Below, in pieces: positions 22,727 to 33,738 of a stretch of DNA of 64,000 nucleotides. Position numbers and translations under genes: made by a program. Source of the DNA: Nyssa sinensis (taxonomy: Eukaryota > Streptophyta > Magnoliopsida > Cornales > Nyssaceae); assembly GCA_008638375.1 (NCBI GenBank), contig CM018035.1, forward strand, positions 24,788,807 to 24,852,806. The letters run 5' to 3'. Numbering within the stretch: position 1 is the first letter of the stretch; the number at the start of each line of letters is the position of its first letter. Under the pieces are notes generated by a model that did no database searches, was not told the origin of the DNA, and saw only the letters and a list, made by a program, of their open reading frames with translations.

Positions 22727-22879
22727 CTTGTTGCATAGCGAAGATTTGGTTTGCTTTGATCTAATCTCATTCCCAAACCAGGGGCCTTGTTATCGATTTT
22801 CAAATAAATAGTTTCATCGGATTGTAGGCCAATAATGAGCTCATTTGTTGCTCAGTCAAGAACATGCCCTAATTTCAGA
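22727..22879 (-). pseudogene. Glucose-6-phosphate dehydrogenase exon fragment
   Basis: The minus strand reads a C-terminal segment of plant glucose-6-phosphate 1-dehydrogenase: [20 protein letters not shown] followed by [19 protein letters not shown]. Family members carry a near-identical ATNELVIRVQPDE...KVPGLGM block. The exon is preceded by a CTCCAG acceptor and followed by a GTATTA donor, so it is a genomic exon. An in-frame TGA sits just before ATNELI, and no neighbouring exon was found on either side. The parent enzyme opens the oxidative pentose phosphate pathway; this piece cannot be functional. Confidence 0.8.
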
Positions 22880-24289
22880 CTGGAGAAAAATCACAAGTAT
22901 ATGTCAAAAGATAAAACACTTCAACACAAACATAGACGCAAGACCATTAACGTGCATTATGCTCTGTTTACTTTGGGTTCGTGCATTCAGTAACTTCCAT
23001 CTTCAAGTCAAACAATTCATTATGCTCTGTTTTCCTAAATGAGAAATATGCCATTTTATCATTTTTATACCATTCAGTAGTTTGAAAATCCCAAGAAAAG
23101 TTCATTTTATAGGCCCAATAGTGAAAAAAATGGAGTTTTTTTTTGTAAAAAAGTTAACAACTTCAAAAAAATTTGTGAAATTGTGGAGCAAGATGGAAAA
23201 ATTACGGTGTGCCGATCGGCACAGAGGGGAGTGACGAATGACACACAAAGAGTGTGTCGTCCAAACTTTTTTGGGGCTTTTTCAAGACGCGATTTTCGTG
23301 AAGCTCGATGAGTGTCTTATGTAAAAATTGAGTTTTTCACTGAAATTGAAGGTCTTAGGCGAACTATATGCATGATGTTAGGCTGGGTAATCACAGGCTT
23401 TAGGCTTCCCCCGACAAGATGTGATATATATACCTCCCGTGGTTGTTCAGGAAACGAATCACAGTCAAATGGTATAGCGACGATCCTTTTGATATACCTC
23501 CCAAGGTACTATTAGAGGCTTTCCCTGGTAAGAGGTCGAGGAGTGGAGGGCTTTTACCGGCATTCCCAACAGTAAGGAACGAATTGGGGTGCGGGCTACC
23601 AGCCATTTGGGAGTAGAAGGGTATATAGTACATATGCATATGTCCTGATGGCCTACACCTAATGAGCATGAAGGCCTTTACTATTGGTCTCACTTACGTA
23701 GGGTGCTGGGAGGCATAGTTCGGAGACAAACCTGATTTTTGACATTATAAATGCATGAATAGATTTGAGAGCCTTGTACATGTAGATTTGAAATAACAAG
23801 GTAAAAGGAGTTATTCAAAATCTATGCCAAGAAGAATTATAATTGCACATGGAAACTATAAAATATATCTACTCTACCTCCTCCTTGGATCACTTAATCC
23901 AACTTCAATAGCCAACCCTCTTGTATATTTGTGTTTTGAACCAGAAATCCTTTCATTTCAATGCCATCCATTCAAATGGACCTTAACTTCGACACATGCT
24001 TGAGTACCTGAAAATTGTCTAGCTCCCTGACGTGCACTCAAGATGGTCTAAATAATGAAAACGCGAGTTGCCAGTGTCAAATAAGAACCAATTATATTCA
24101 ATGAAGAAGTCATTAAGGAAGGTATCATTCTTCTTTGACCAAAAAAAGCACCATTTCGTTTATAATTTATTTAGGCTTTTCCATATCTTAATCTATATTT
24201 ATATGGCTTACATTCAGCTTAAGGACATTTTTATAATTTTATACTTTTACGTATCATATTTTTTGGTACTTCGTTTGAAGGAACTTTAA
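22880..24289. other. Unassigned
   Basis: Several short open frames on both strands (for example 23400-23693 minus) show no recognised motif. GC content is slightly higher around 23380-23720, which could be an old transposon piece. Confidence 0.4.
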
Positions 24290-24899
24290 TTGATAGATAT
24301 TATGTACATTGAGGTTCAGGTGATTGATAAGGGGGAAGACGAGTCAAAATGTTTATGCTTGAAGGTTCCCGTGAACGTTGAAAAGCCTCTTCGTAGAAGA
24401 GTCAAATATGAACGGCTTCCTCTGTTGTGTTATTGCAGTGGTAAAATTGGTCATATTGAGAAGAATTGTGGCCTGAGTAATAAGGATGCGAAATATGGCA
24501 AACCGATGTATCTGCAATATAGCTCCTGGTTAGCCGCAACACTATTACTGCGGAGGGCGGCAAACTCCGGTGAGCAACGTTTTTCCACAGAGATCGAGTT
24601 CCGAACCTGAATTTGCAGATAACGGAATATGCGATGTTAATCCATTCATGGAGATGGGTCCGGATGCTGTTCATGCGGGGCATAATGAGGAAGCATCTTA
24701 TCACGATTCTGTTCAAAATTCAAATAAAAGAAGCAGTGGCCAGATTATGCTACAAGAAGCGGTTGAGAACTGTGGGACCACAACTGTCAAACCTATCAAA
24801 AGAGACACATGCCAATTGGAGACCCAAGCACTAGAAGCAGCGTGTCCCAGTTCTCTCCATGCTAAAACCGAAAATTTTCATCATTCACTAGGGACGTGA
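24290..24899 (+). pseudogene. LINE ORF1-like remnant with zinc knuckle
   Basis: The frame 24290-24610 reads VKYERLPLLCYCSGKIGHIE, then KNC, then KYGKPMYLQYSSWLAA. Plant LINE ORF1 proteins (and related DUF4283/zf-CCHC_4 proteins) show the same block: YERLP, a C-x2-C-x4-H-x4-C knuckle, and a YG..L...WLRA end. Here the second metal-binding position is Ser, with a Cys one place earlier. After a frameshift the polar tail probably continues in 24570-24899. No endonuclease or LINE reverse transcriptase was found downstream, so only ORF1 remains. Confidence 0.6.
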
Positions 24900-25453
24900 T
24901 TTATGAGAAAGAGTCCAAGACAGATTATACTGTAAGTGTTGATGGGATGGTTATCCATTCCAGTGGGGACACGGCACGGTTGGGTATGAAGAACTAGATG
25001 GGTCTTTCACTCAAAATAATACTGCTCCGATATTTAAAAGTTAATGAGGGTGGGGCCCCTCCCATGTTGGACGTCATTGGTGAGCCTGAAACGGATGAAA
25101 GGAGAATGATTCCATGGTCGAGCCGCTCCCTCGGACTTCGTCTTCGTGCTCTAAGAGGGACTTCACAACGTGCAATCTTCCATCAAATAGAAGCAATCTC
25201 AATAAAATCATTCTTCATCTTCATCTTTGCAGCATACCAAATCAAAAATCGAACTGGTCATCCCAATCATAATCTTCATTTTTACCACCATTGGATTATC
25301 AAAACAACAATTTTCAAGAGGCACAATCTTCAATCGATCATCCCATCTCAAAAACAGCAATCTCAGTAAAATCTATCGCAGCACATGCAACACACTAGAA
25401 ATTGAATCGATCATCTCAACAATAATCGTCATCTCACTCTAATCTCTTTCTCT

Positions 25454-25534
25454 ATGAATATAGCTTCAATCATACTAGGTGGAGGCGCTGGGACTCGCCT
25501 CATCCCTCTTACTTGCCAAATAGCAAAGCTAGCT
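25454..25534 (+). pseudogene. ADP-glucose pyrophosphorylase exon fragment
   Basis: Twenty-seven codons read NIASIILGGGAGTRLIPLT and then CQIAKLA before a GTAAGT donor. This is the N-terminal nucleotide-binding loop (GGGAGTRL) of plant ADP-glucose pyrophosphorylase, most like large subunits, which normally continue with a Lys-Pro-Ala block. Here the Lys is followed by Leu. The reaction is synthesis of ADP-glucose for starch. The next exon is absent; long-LTR DNA begins 80 bp into the intron. Confidence 0.8.
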
Positions 25535-25612
25535 GTAAGTAAACATTTTTATGTGCTTTTATTTCTTAAATTATTGGCATTTTACTTTAACATTATTAAA
25601 TGCAAGATGTGA

Positions 25613-26170
25613 TATTGTGCGTGCCCACTGCCCTGAACCCATGCGCTTGCTGCCCAGCCCCATGCGTGCCCAGCCTGGCACACTCCTGATGCCAGCCTTT
25701 GACCACCCTTTTTAGTCATGTTTGGTCACCCTTTTGGGCTATGTTTGGCCACCTTTTTGAGCTATGTTTGATTACCCTATTGGGTCATGTTTGGCCACTC
25801 TTGTGGACTATGTTTGACCACTTCCTTAGACTACCTTAGGTAGAATTTTGACCTATTATTAGCCTATGTTTTAGGGTACTTGGGACCCATTTGGGCCATC
25901 GTTTCAAGATATATTTAGAGACATTTTGGGGCTATTTTGGAGGCCATTTTTTAACATGACTTAGACTAATTTTGAACATTGATTGGGAGAGATATTTGAT
26001 TGATATTAGAAGACCATTTTGGTTAAGTCTAATAGTAAGTTTTCATTTTTAATTTTGGGGAAGACATGAGAAAATAAATGAGTAATCAACTAAATCTATT
26101 TAATTGCCTTTTTTTTTTTCTTAATTCATTTCACTCACTTCCCAGGTTTATGAAAATTCGGGACGTAACA
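25613..26170 (+). repeat. 3' piece of a long LTR (same family as 9924-12894)
   Basis: This matches the last 550 bp or so of the long LTR, including the CATGTTTGGCCA-type repeats and the terminal GGTTTATGAAAATTCGGGAC. It ends GTAACA at 26170, where the family has GTGACA. It is more diverged than the copies at 9924 and 15947. No primer-binding site follows. Confidence 0.75.
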
Positions 26171-26343
26171 CTGCAATTTATGTTTTGGAAGAGAATGAAG
26201 AGAAGTTAAAATAGAATATGATTCTTGAGAAGAGAAGTCAATGTGAAGAGAGAGACCAAGGATTTCTTTAATATGGAAACTCCTTCAATATAGATAAGAA
26301 CGGTTGCCACATTGGATTACACATCACCCGGGATTCCTAACCG
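26171..26343 (+). repeat. Direct repeat of 173 bp, copy 1
   Basis: Nearly identical to 30274-30446, 4.1 kb away (CTGCAATTTATGTTTTGGAA to GATTCCTAACCG). The left edge coincides with the end of the LTR piece. Ends are not TG...CA and no primer-binding site follows, so these are not LTRs of a simple element. Confidence 0.85.
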
Positions 26344-26691
26344 GATGCAAGACTACAATGTGAATGGAAGGATGACATCTCAAGGGCTAGTGGTTGAGGG
26401 GGGTGGTGAGAAGAAAGGAATTGTTGGAATTGTCGTTGAAATGGTTGGAATTGTGGTTGGAATGGTGGGCAGTGAAGTGGCTGACAGCGGAGGAAGCGTC
26501 ACCTGTGGAACTGTGGGCATGGTTGATAGAGATGGGATTTGGAATGAAAATAGAGATCATGATAATTTAATACAAATAGATAAGATAGATCACATTTCAT
26601 GTTCAAGAATAATCTAAACTACTTACTAAGAAGTATTTTTTGAGAGCCATTAATCTACCTAGAGTTTTTAAAAAGCTAATTATTTGAGAAA

Positions 26692-26695
<4 letters not shown>

Positions 26696-26731
<36 letters not shown>
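26696..26731. repeat. (AT)n microsatellite
   Basis: An uninterrupted AT dinucleotide run. Similar runs lie at 30186-30212, 32731-32757, 41775-41797 and 42727-42746. Confidence 0.95.
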
Positions 26732-26732
<1 letters not shown>

Positions 26733-27603
26733 TTGCAAGAGGCTTAAAACACGAGTCCAAAGATGATGCTTCCTTAATTGTTTCATGCATAAAAGTCAAA
26801 ATGTTCAGGCTTCATCTCATTCTCCCCACCGCTGGTGGATATTGACGATTTCCTTCGTAAAGGTAAGTGGATTTCTTTTTTTCTTTTTTATTGTTGCGAG
26901 TTTTTTATGGTGTTTTGTTTGCTCTGTTTTTTAGTCTTTAGTTCCTGATTCTTCTTTGTTGTCGTTGCTCTAATTTTTTTTCACAATAAAACATGTAATC
27001 CTAATTGTTATGCTTTTTCATGGTGTTTTGTTTGCTCTGTTTTTTGGCTTTTTTTTTATTGTTGTGCTTTTCATTGTTCTCTTTTTGCTATGCAAATCAA
27101 GGCAATAAATTAGTATGAACATGAATCTTACTTGGGGCTATAGAATCGCTACTCTTTACCCAACATAATTGGATGTCTAGCCTAGCCTTTGGGAATGGGT
27201 ATGAAGAACCCAATTTAGGATTAATGATAAGTGCTTCAAAGAGTTTTGTCAAAGTGGGCATGTTGTATTATTAAATTGAAATATTGAATTCTTTTCCATC
27301 TTATTACTATTTTTGAAGTTTGGCTTTAACAATCCCAAGTTGCTCTTTGTGAAGGATAATGCAATTCAATTCACAACTTGTCCAAAGTGTCTTGGGCATT
27401 CTTTGCTACAGTCAATAATAAGGTTTACAATCTCAATTTGCAAAAAGTGCTAATTTGTAACTGTCATATTGACATATTGAATTTTTTTTTTTTTAAATCC
27501 ATTTTACCTTAGGATGTGAACTGATTCACTTACAAAGTTGGTCTTATATTTCTTGTTACTTAGTAGTTCTAGATTTTGTAAACTAATTATCTTCTTATTA
27601 TAG

Positions 27604-28520
27604 GAAAATGGATAGGGCTTATGTCATGACAAAATTTGGTGAAGATTTAGAAGCGAACTCTACCAAAAAGAGACATGAACTAATGAGCATGAATTGGAAA
27701 AGATTTTTGATGAGGTCATAATAAAGTAATCCCTAGTAATGATTGTTCGCTTGATAGAAATATCGAAGAGTTTGATAAGGATCATGATAAAGACGGATGT
27801 GATGAAAAAACACTTAAAGTAGGGATGATTTTTTAATTCTTTTGAAGATGTTAATGAAAATGGATAGTGCTTATGTCATGACAAAATTTGGTGAAGATTT
27901 AGAAGCAAACTCCACTAAAGAGACATGCACTAATGAGCATGAATTGGAAAAGATTTTTGATGAGGTCATAATGAAGTAATCCCTAGTAATAATTGTTTGC
28001 TTGACAGAAATATCCAAGGATCATGACAAAGGCGGATGTGATGAAAAAACATCTAAAGTAGGGATGAGTTTTTTAATTCTTTTGAAGATGTTAATGAATT
28101 TTACAAGCAATACGCTTTTGATATTGGATTTGGTATAACAACAAGGTGGTCTCAAACTGGAGAAGATGGAAAACTAAAATATTTCACACTTGCTTGTGCT
28201 AGAGTAGGTAAACCAAAATGTAGAGGAAAAAATCATTTTCGTGTGAAACCTTCAACCAAAGTTGACAGTAAGGCTAGGATCAATGCAACATTATGCAATG
28301 GTCAAAAACAAATAAAGACATTAACTATATTTATTATGCTCTTTATTTGTTTTTGCATGACAAGTTTCTAAGAAAAAAGTTAGGGACCAAGTTGATGGAG
28401 GTGACATACAAGCAAATAAAAGAAAAAGGGTATCTTTTTAAAATAAATCTTAAACTACTATTATTCATGTTTTCTATTTTAGATCAAACTAAACTAATGG
28501 TTGTATTTTTCTCTTGAAAG
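27604..28520 (+). pseudogene. FAR1/FHY3-like fragment with internal duplication
   Basis: Frame 28055-28310 reads FEDVNEFYKQYAFDIGFGI, then TTRWSQTGEDGKLKYF, then CARVGKPKCRG. This is the N-terminal DNA-binding domain of FAR1-related proteins, which derive from Mutator-like transposases; KARINATLCNG follows at the expected place. The 252 bp before it are tandemly duplicated (27604-27855 and 27856-28098), so the domain start occurs twice. A frameshift lies just before FEDVNE. No MULE transposase core or SWIM finger is seen downstream. It could be a decayed element or a gene fragment. Confidence 0.7.
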
Positions 28521-29673
28521 TTGCATAATAGGTTTCTGAAAAAAGAGACAAAGAGGACCAAAATGACTTACACCTACCTAAAAACAAGAAGGTATTTCTT
28601 TGTAATGATAGTTATATTTCTAGCAATTCATAACTTTTAGAAGTGTTACTTTCTATAAAATTCAATTGTTTTCACCTTAATATTATCTATGCTCTTTTTT
28701 TTTTTTTAAATTTGCAATGATAGCTCAATCCTTTATTTCAATACTGACTTCAAAGATGTAGTTCTAATTGTATATATTTATTGAAATGCAGCAACTCAAC
28801 TCATCAAGTCAATATACCTATGAAAATTCATATCAACACTCAGTTATAGCCATCTCTTACAGGTATATGCCCTACTTAATTATTATTTTTTGAATCATTT
28901 ATATGTTTACAAGAAAGGGCTCTACTTATATATATATATATATGTATGCATTTATTTATTTTTCTACAGCAAATGGCTAATAATCCAACTAATGATGATG
29001 CCTTAACTGCTTACAATGATGCTGACTCTTGATAGAATTTAGAGGTTCATATATTTTATTATTCTTTAGTTGCTTTCTTATTTTTGATTCTTTAAATAAA
29101 TCACTTGATGAATTGTTTTGTATTTTTGGATTGTCACGGGGTTCATGTTTAGCCATCATTTACAAGCAGCTTATGCAATTTTTTGGGGTTCAGAGATTAA
29201 TTTTATGTTGAAGGATTAGCTCTACTTATTAAATGGAATGATTCAACTATTAAATAGAATTGAGTAGGATTTGACTACTAATAATGTTGAGTTGGATTTC
29301 ATATTTGTCTTCATTTTCATTGATTTTGTATTAATCCCTTGCCTCAAGTAACAATGATATTATTTTTTAAGTAATTCTACGAATTCCTTTCTTGTATTTG
29401 TGGTGACAAGTTAATTGCAAGTTTTAAATTGGAGATTGTGCATTTGTTCAACATAATTAAATTGAGAATTATAATATTGGACAAATTGTACATATTGCAA
29501 TCATCTATCAAGTTGAAAAACAGAGAAATGGCCACATCAAGAGGGGTTTGAGACTTATCACTACCTTTAGTTTGAAGTCATTTATAGAAGTTAAATTAAA
29601 CAAATCCATTTCAATGCAAATTGTTGAATTTAATATAGCTCTTAGAAATTGGTATTTCAGATATGTCTTCAAC

Positions 29674-29897
29674 CTAAGAAGCATGGATATGGATACGGGA
29701 TACGGACACGCAGACAAATTATTTTTCAAAAAAGTAAGACACGGACACGCTAGGGACACGTTGAATATCAATAAATTTTTTATATTACCATATAATAAAA
29801 ATCTAATGTTATTTCAATTAAAATTGGTATAAAAATACACAAATAACAAAAATATTATTAAGATATTAAAATTACAAAGTCATTAAATATTCCTGGG
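29674..29897 (+). mobile_element. Partial small inverted-repeat element, copy 1
   Basis: Starts CTAAGAAGCATGGATATGGA and continues with GGACACG-type motifs, then GTATTACC-like AT-rich DNA. It is a diverged relative of the left half of the element at 32648-34220, ending near 29897 without the other terminus. Confidence 0.6.
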
Positions 29898-30273
29898 CCT
29901 TGATGTAGCAACTAATTATATTAGTCATTCATTGCTGCCATAATAAATTATCCTGTTATAATTTTTTTGTTACCATTACAAGTTGAACAATTAGACCCAT
30001 TTAGTTGATACTCCAACCGGATAAGTTAATTAGATGATACATGGAAAGGACTTGATGTTGTAGTCTCATTTTTTTTCTGTAAGACATCTGATTTTATTTT
30101 ATTTTATTTTTTTTAAAAAAAAGGGAAGAGGAAGAGGCAAACGAATACCCAGTTGGATTTATAATCATCAATCGAGATAAGTTTGATATATATATATATA
30201 TATATATATATAAGTTTGGCATCATTGATTGGTTATATTTTCTGTTTACATGAACTTAAGAAATTTGATTAAT

Positions 30274-30446
30274 CTGCAATTTATGTTTTGGAAGAGAATG
30301 AAGAGAAGTAAAAATGGAATATGATTCTTGAGAAGAGAAGTCAATGTGAAGAGAGAGACCAAGGATTTCTTTAATACGGAAACTCCTTCAATATAGATAA
30401 GAAGGTCTGCCACATTGGATTACACATCACCCAGGATTCCTAACCG
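30274..30446 (+). repeat. Direct repeat of 173 bp, copy 2
   Basis: Partner of 26171-26343. It reads on without a break into flanking DNA on both sides, so it is probably the older copy. Confidence 0.8.
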
Positions 30447-30900
30447 ATAGCTTTAGCATTTTCCTAGAAAATAACATCCTCATTTGTAATTTTCATATTG
30501 TTTTGTTCCCAATAGACTAAATGCACACCTTAAATAAATAGAGTAAGAGTAAATGTATAATTTTCCATCGTTCTCCCAATAATAATTCTGAAAAAAAAGG
30601 TAAAACCTATTTCAAAAAAGTAATTCAGACAAATATGCTTGCCTGAAAGAGCATGGGAGTTTTGTGGGATTTCAGAGGAAGACATAGGAGATCGAACAAA
30701 GTTCTTAGATGTACACAATAGCGCATTGAGGGAGCGATCAAATCTGGGATTGAATATCCCAAAAGCTTGAGAAAATCCAGCCTGTCCATATAATCAAGAA
30801 ATGGGTCCTTGAAGATCATATCTTTGATTAGGGTTTGCTGATTTGCAACTTTCTTTCCAACTGCCAAATGGAAAGAAGAAAAAGAAAAAAGGGGAGACCA

Positions 30901-31026
30901 AGTCAACATGCACAGATGAAAGCTGTTGTTGCTATTGTTCAATCATGGCAATGGTGTCGAGTGATCCTGATATATAAGGACATTGATTCAGCTGCCAATG
31001 GAATCATTCCTCATCTCTCCGGTGTA
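30901..31026 (+). pseudogene. Glutamate receptor-like (GLR) exon fragment
   Basis: The frame reads QMKAVVAIVQSWQWCRVILI followed by YKDIDSAANGIIPHLSG. Plant glutamate receptor-like channels have this block in the extracellular ligand-binding (ANF receptor) domain: an IAAI..SF.W..V..IY.D...G.GI.P.L pattern. The similarity starts near SQHAQ and stops at 31026, where the tandem repeat begins. Channel pore and membrane segments are absent. The upstream 60 bp of the open frame look unrelated. Confidence 0.7.
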
Positions 31027-31454
31027 GAAATAACCCACTTTGTAGCGCTCCCACCTTCTACTTATTCACACAGAAACGGAAGAAATATTGCGGGAGAAGA
31101 GAGAGGGACTTGAATAGTCGTAACTACTGATTCATGGAGAAGAAAGAATGACAGAGTGGGTTATTTGATTTTGAAATAACCCACTTTGTAGCGCTCTCAC
31201 CTTCTACTTATTCACACAAAAACGGAAGAAATATTGCGGGAGAAGAGAGAGGGACTTGAATAGTCGTAACTACTGATTCATGGAGAAGAAAGAATGACAG
31301 AGTGGGTTATTTGATTTTGAAATAACCCATTTTGTAGCGCTCCCACCTTCTGCTTATTCACACAGAAACGGAAAAAATATTGCGGGAGAAGAGAGACAAA
31401 CTTGAATAGTCGTAACTGCTGATTCGTGGAGAAGAAAGAATGGCAGAGTGGGTT
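31027..31454. repeat. Tandem array, 146-bp unit, about 2.9 copies, each with inverted ends
   Basis: Units start at 31027, 31173 and 31319. Each opens with AAATAACCCACTTTGT and closes with ACAGAGTGGGTTATTT, which are inverted repeats with one mismatch in 16. Neighbouring units are separated by GATTTTG, so each junction can form a hairpin with 11-bp arms. The copies differ by a few substitutions. The unit looks like a miniature inverted-repeat element of about 137 bp that has become tandem. Confidence 0.85.
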
Positions 31455-32640
31455 TTCTAATTTTAAAAGTGAGGTATGTTAGTTAATTTATTATTTATTG
31501 GAGGGTATTTTGGTGAACTTAGTAAAAGTGTAAAATACTTTTGAAGAAAACACTTAAGATTTATACATTTATAGGTAGTATAGATAGAGATATAAATATA
31601 GATATAGATATAGATTTTCTTCCTTTTTTTTCAAAAATATTTTGTTATCTCCGTATTTTGAGACCTCGACATGGTGCTCAATATCGATATTTTATCTCTT
31701 GATGATAGCAATGTTTGTTTACATCAGGTTTCTGTAATTATCTATAAGAATGTAAAGAAAAATTCAACAAAGGTCTGTCCTTTGGTTCAAGTGGATGTTA
31801 TGCTAATCCAATAGTTGGTGAAAAAGCTAAAACCCTAATAAAATGATTCATGATTCCTGAAAATTTCCAAAAAACAGTTGACCATTCAAAAAGCCTTAAA
31901 AAGAGAATGTTTTAGCGAAAAATCCTATACCTTTGTATAAATTGGAATTTCTTTTTTTCTCTTTTTTGCTGTTGCTGTGATGTAACATTGGATTGTTTAA
32001 ATTAGATACTCTGACATTGCACATGGCACGCTTGTTTGACTGATGTCCACCATGTGACGCGCCTAATTCAAGAGCTCAATTGTGAAAATAACATGATAAG
32101 CCAGCCCAAGCTTTCGATTCACACTTTTTTTCTTTTTTCTTTTTACAGAACAATCTTTCCATTGTATTGTCTAAAGAAGTTAAAACAAAAAATTATGATG
32201 AAATTCATTCATTCATGAAACTTTTTTCTATATCTGATCTCTTAATTTGGACTTATAATTCGTTCTCTCAAGCATGTATTATTTCATGTTTTTATACATA
32301 ATGCATTCTCAAATTGTAAACTAACTACATTCGGGCTTCAATTGCTTCAAGAGTGGTGCTTCTCTTTCTGTTTCTTTGATTATCATATATTCTTGTTGAT
32401 TTAGGTGTAATGCACTCCTATGATCAGTACATATAAATGAGTTACGAGTACATGATTTATTCCTCAGTTATTTTAAGTCCTTCTGATGAATATTAGCTGG
32501 ACAAACACATAGACATATATGGTTAGAAGACTCATTCTAATCTAGTAGTGAACAAGGCCCGCAGCAAAACCATGGTATTCTTTAACCTCGTATCTATCAG
32601 AATTGACGAGGAAGTAATATGTCCTCCGGTGGACCAACAC
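31455..32640. other. No gene recognised
   Basis: AT-rich sequence with a GATATA-type simple repeat near 31580-31612. No motif or element end identified. Confidence 0.5.
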
Positions 32641-32731
32641 TGAAAGCCTAAGAAGCACAGACACAGGACATGGATACGATATGACATTTCTAAAAAAAAT
32701 AGGACACGAATACGTCAGGAACATGTTGAAC

Positions 32732-32762
<31 letters not shown>

Positions 32763-32986
32763 TGTGTATTTATATGACCATATAACAAAAACCTAACATT
32801 ATTTCAATTAAAATTGGCATAAAACACATAAATCACAACAATATTATTAAGATATTAAAATAACAAATCTATTAATAAAAATTTAATAAATTCTTCATTT
32901 AATTTAGGGGCGGTTCAACACATTCAGAGGCCTAAAGCAAAATTATAAAATGAGACTTTTTTATTTATTAAAATTTTAAAAAAATG

Positions 32987-33418
32987 TTATTTAAAATTTA
33001 TTTTTCTAGATTCTTGATATGTAAAATTACTAATTAAATTCTTATAATGAATTTCTTTTAACATTTCTTTTTCAATTGATAGTATTACCAATCTACTTAA
33101 TATTTCTTGAGACATTGTAAATCTTAAGTAAGATTTTATTAATTTTAGTTTTGAAAAACTTCTTTTCGCAGAAGCAACGGTTACGAGAATTGTTAACATT
33201 ATTCGATAAGCAATATATGCATTTGGAAAAGAATCAAATATTTTTATATGATTGAGTGTGTCGATTGGAATATTATTTTCCATTTGTATAACTTCTTTTA
33301 AAACTTTCAATTCTGAAAATAAATCTAAACCATCAATATCTGAGTAATTATTATATTTTAAGGAACATTCAAAATTAAGACAATGTTCTTTTAAACTATC
33401 ATTGTCTAGTGACTTCAA
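32987..33418 (-). pseudogene. hAT transposase C-terminal dimerisation domain
   Basis: The minus-strand frame of 143 codons ends with the hAT dimerisation signature: NAYIAYRIMLTILVTVASAK, then RSFSKLKLIKSYLR and LSIEKEML. The domain mediates transposase dimerisation in this superfamily. The N-terminal two-thirds, with zinc finger and catalytic residues, is missing, so the fragment cannot move DNA. It is flanked by a 143-bp duplication upstream. Confidence 0.85.
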
Positions 33419-33453
33419 TTTTTTACCACTAAAAAGAAAATCAAAAATATTTT

Positions 33454-33738
33454 CATATATTTTAAATTGTTCAAATCTACTTTGAAGTAAAAAAATTGGT
33501 TGATCTATTATGTATATAAAATAATCAATTCAGAAAATATAGCAGGTCGTAGAGTAATTTTCAAAAAATATAGCAGGTTGTTAGGTTGCAGACAACCGAA
33601 TATTTTAAATTGTTCAAATCTACTTTGAAGTGAAAAAATTGGTTGATCTATTATGTATATAAAATAATCAATTCAGAAAATATAGCAGGTCGCAGAGTAA
33701 TTTTCAAAAAATATAGCAGGTTGTTAGGTTGCAGAGTT
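33454..33738. repeat. 143-bp tandem duplication inside the hAT element
   Basis: TATTTTAAATTGTTCAAATC starts at 33458 and again at 33601, and the copies end with GGTTGTTAGGTTGCAG. Within each copy ATATAGCAGGT occurs twice. The near identity suggests a recent duplication. Confidence 0.88.

Noticed and set aside
24998..25442. Open frames following the LINE-like fragment as a gene
   Set aside because: Composition drifts to simple Ile/Asn/His-rich translation, and no domain is visible. They are probably non-coding DNA before the ADP-glucose pyrophosphorylase exon.
26312..26617. Gly/Val-rich open frame of 101 codons
   Set aside because: Low-complexity translation starting inside the 173-bp repeat, with no family resemblance.
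26171..30446. Treating the 173-bp direct repeats as LTRs of a 4.3-kb element
   Set aside because: Ends are CT...CG rather than TG...CA, no primer-binding site or polypurine tract is next to them, and the left copy abuts a foreign LTR end.
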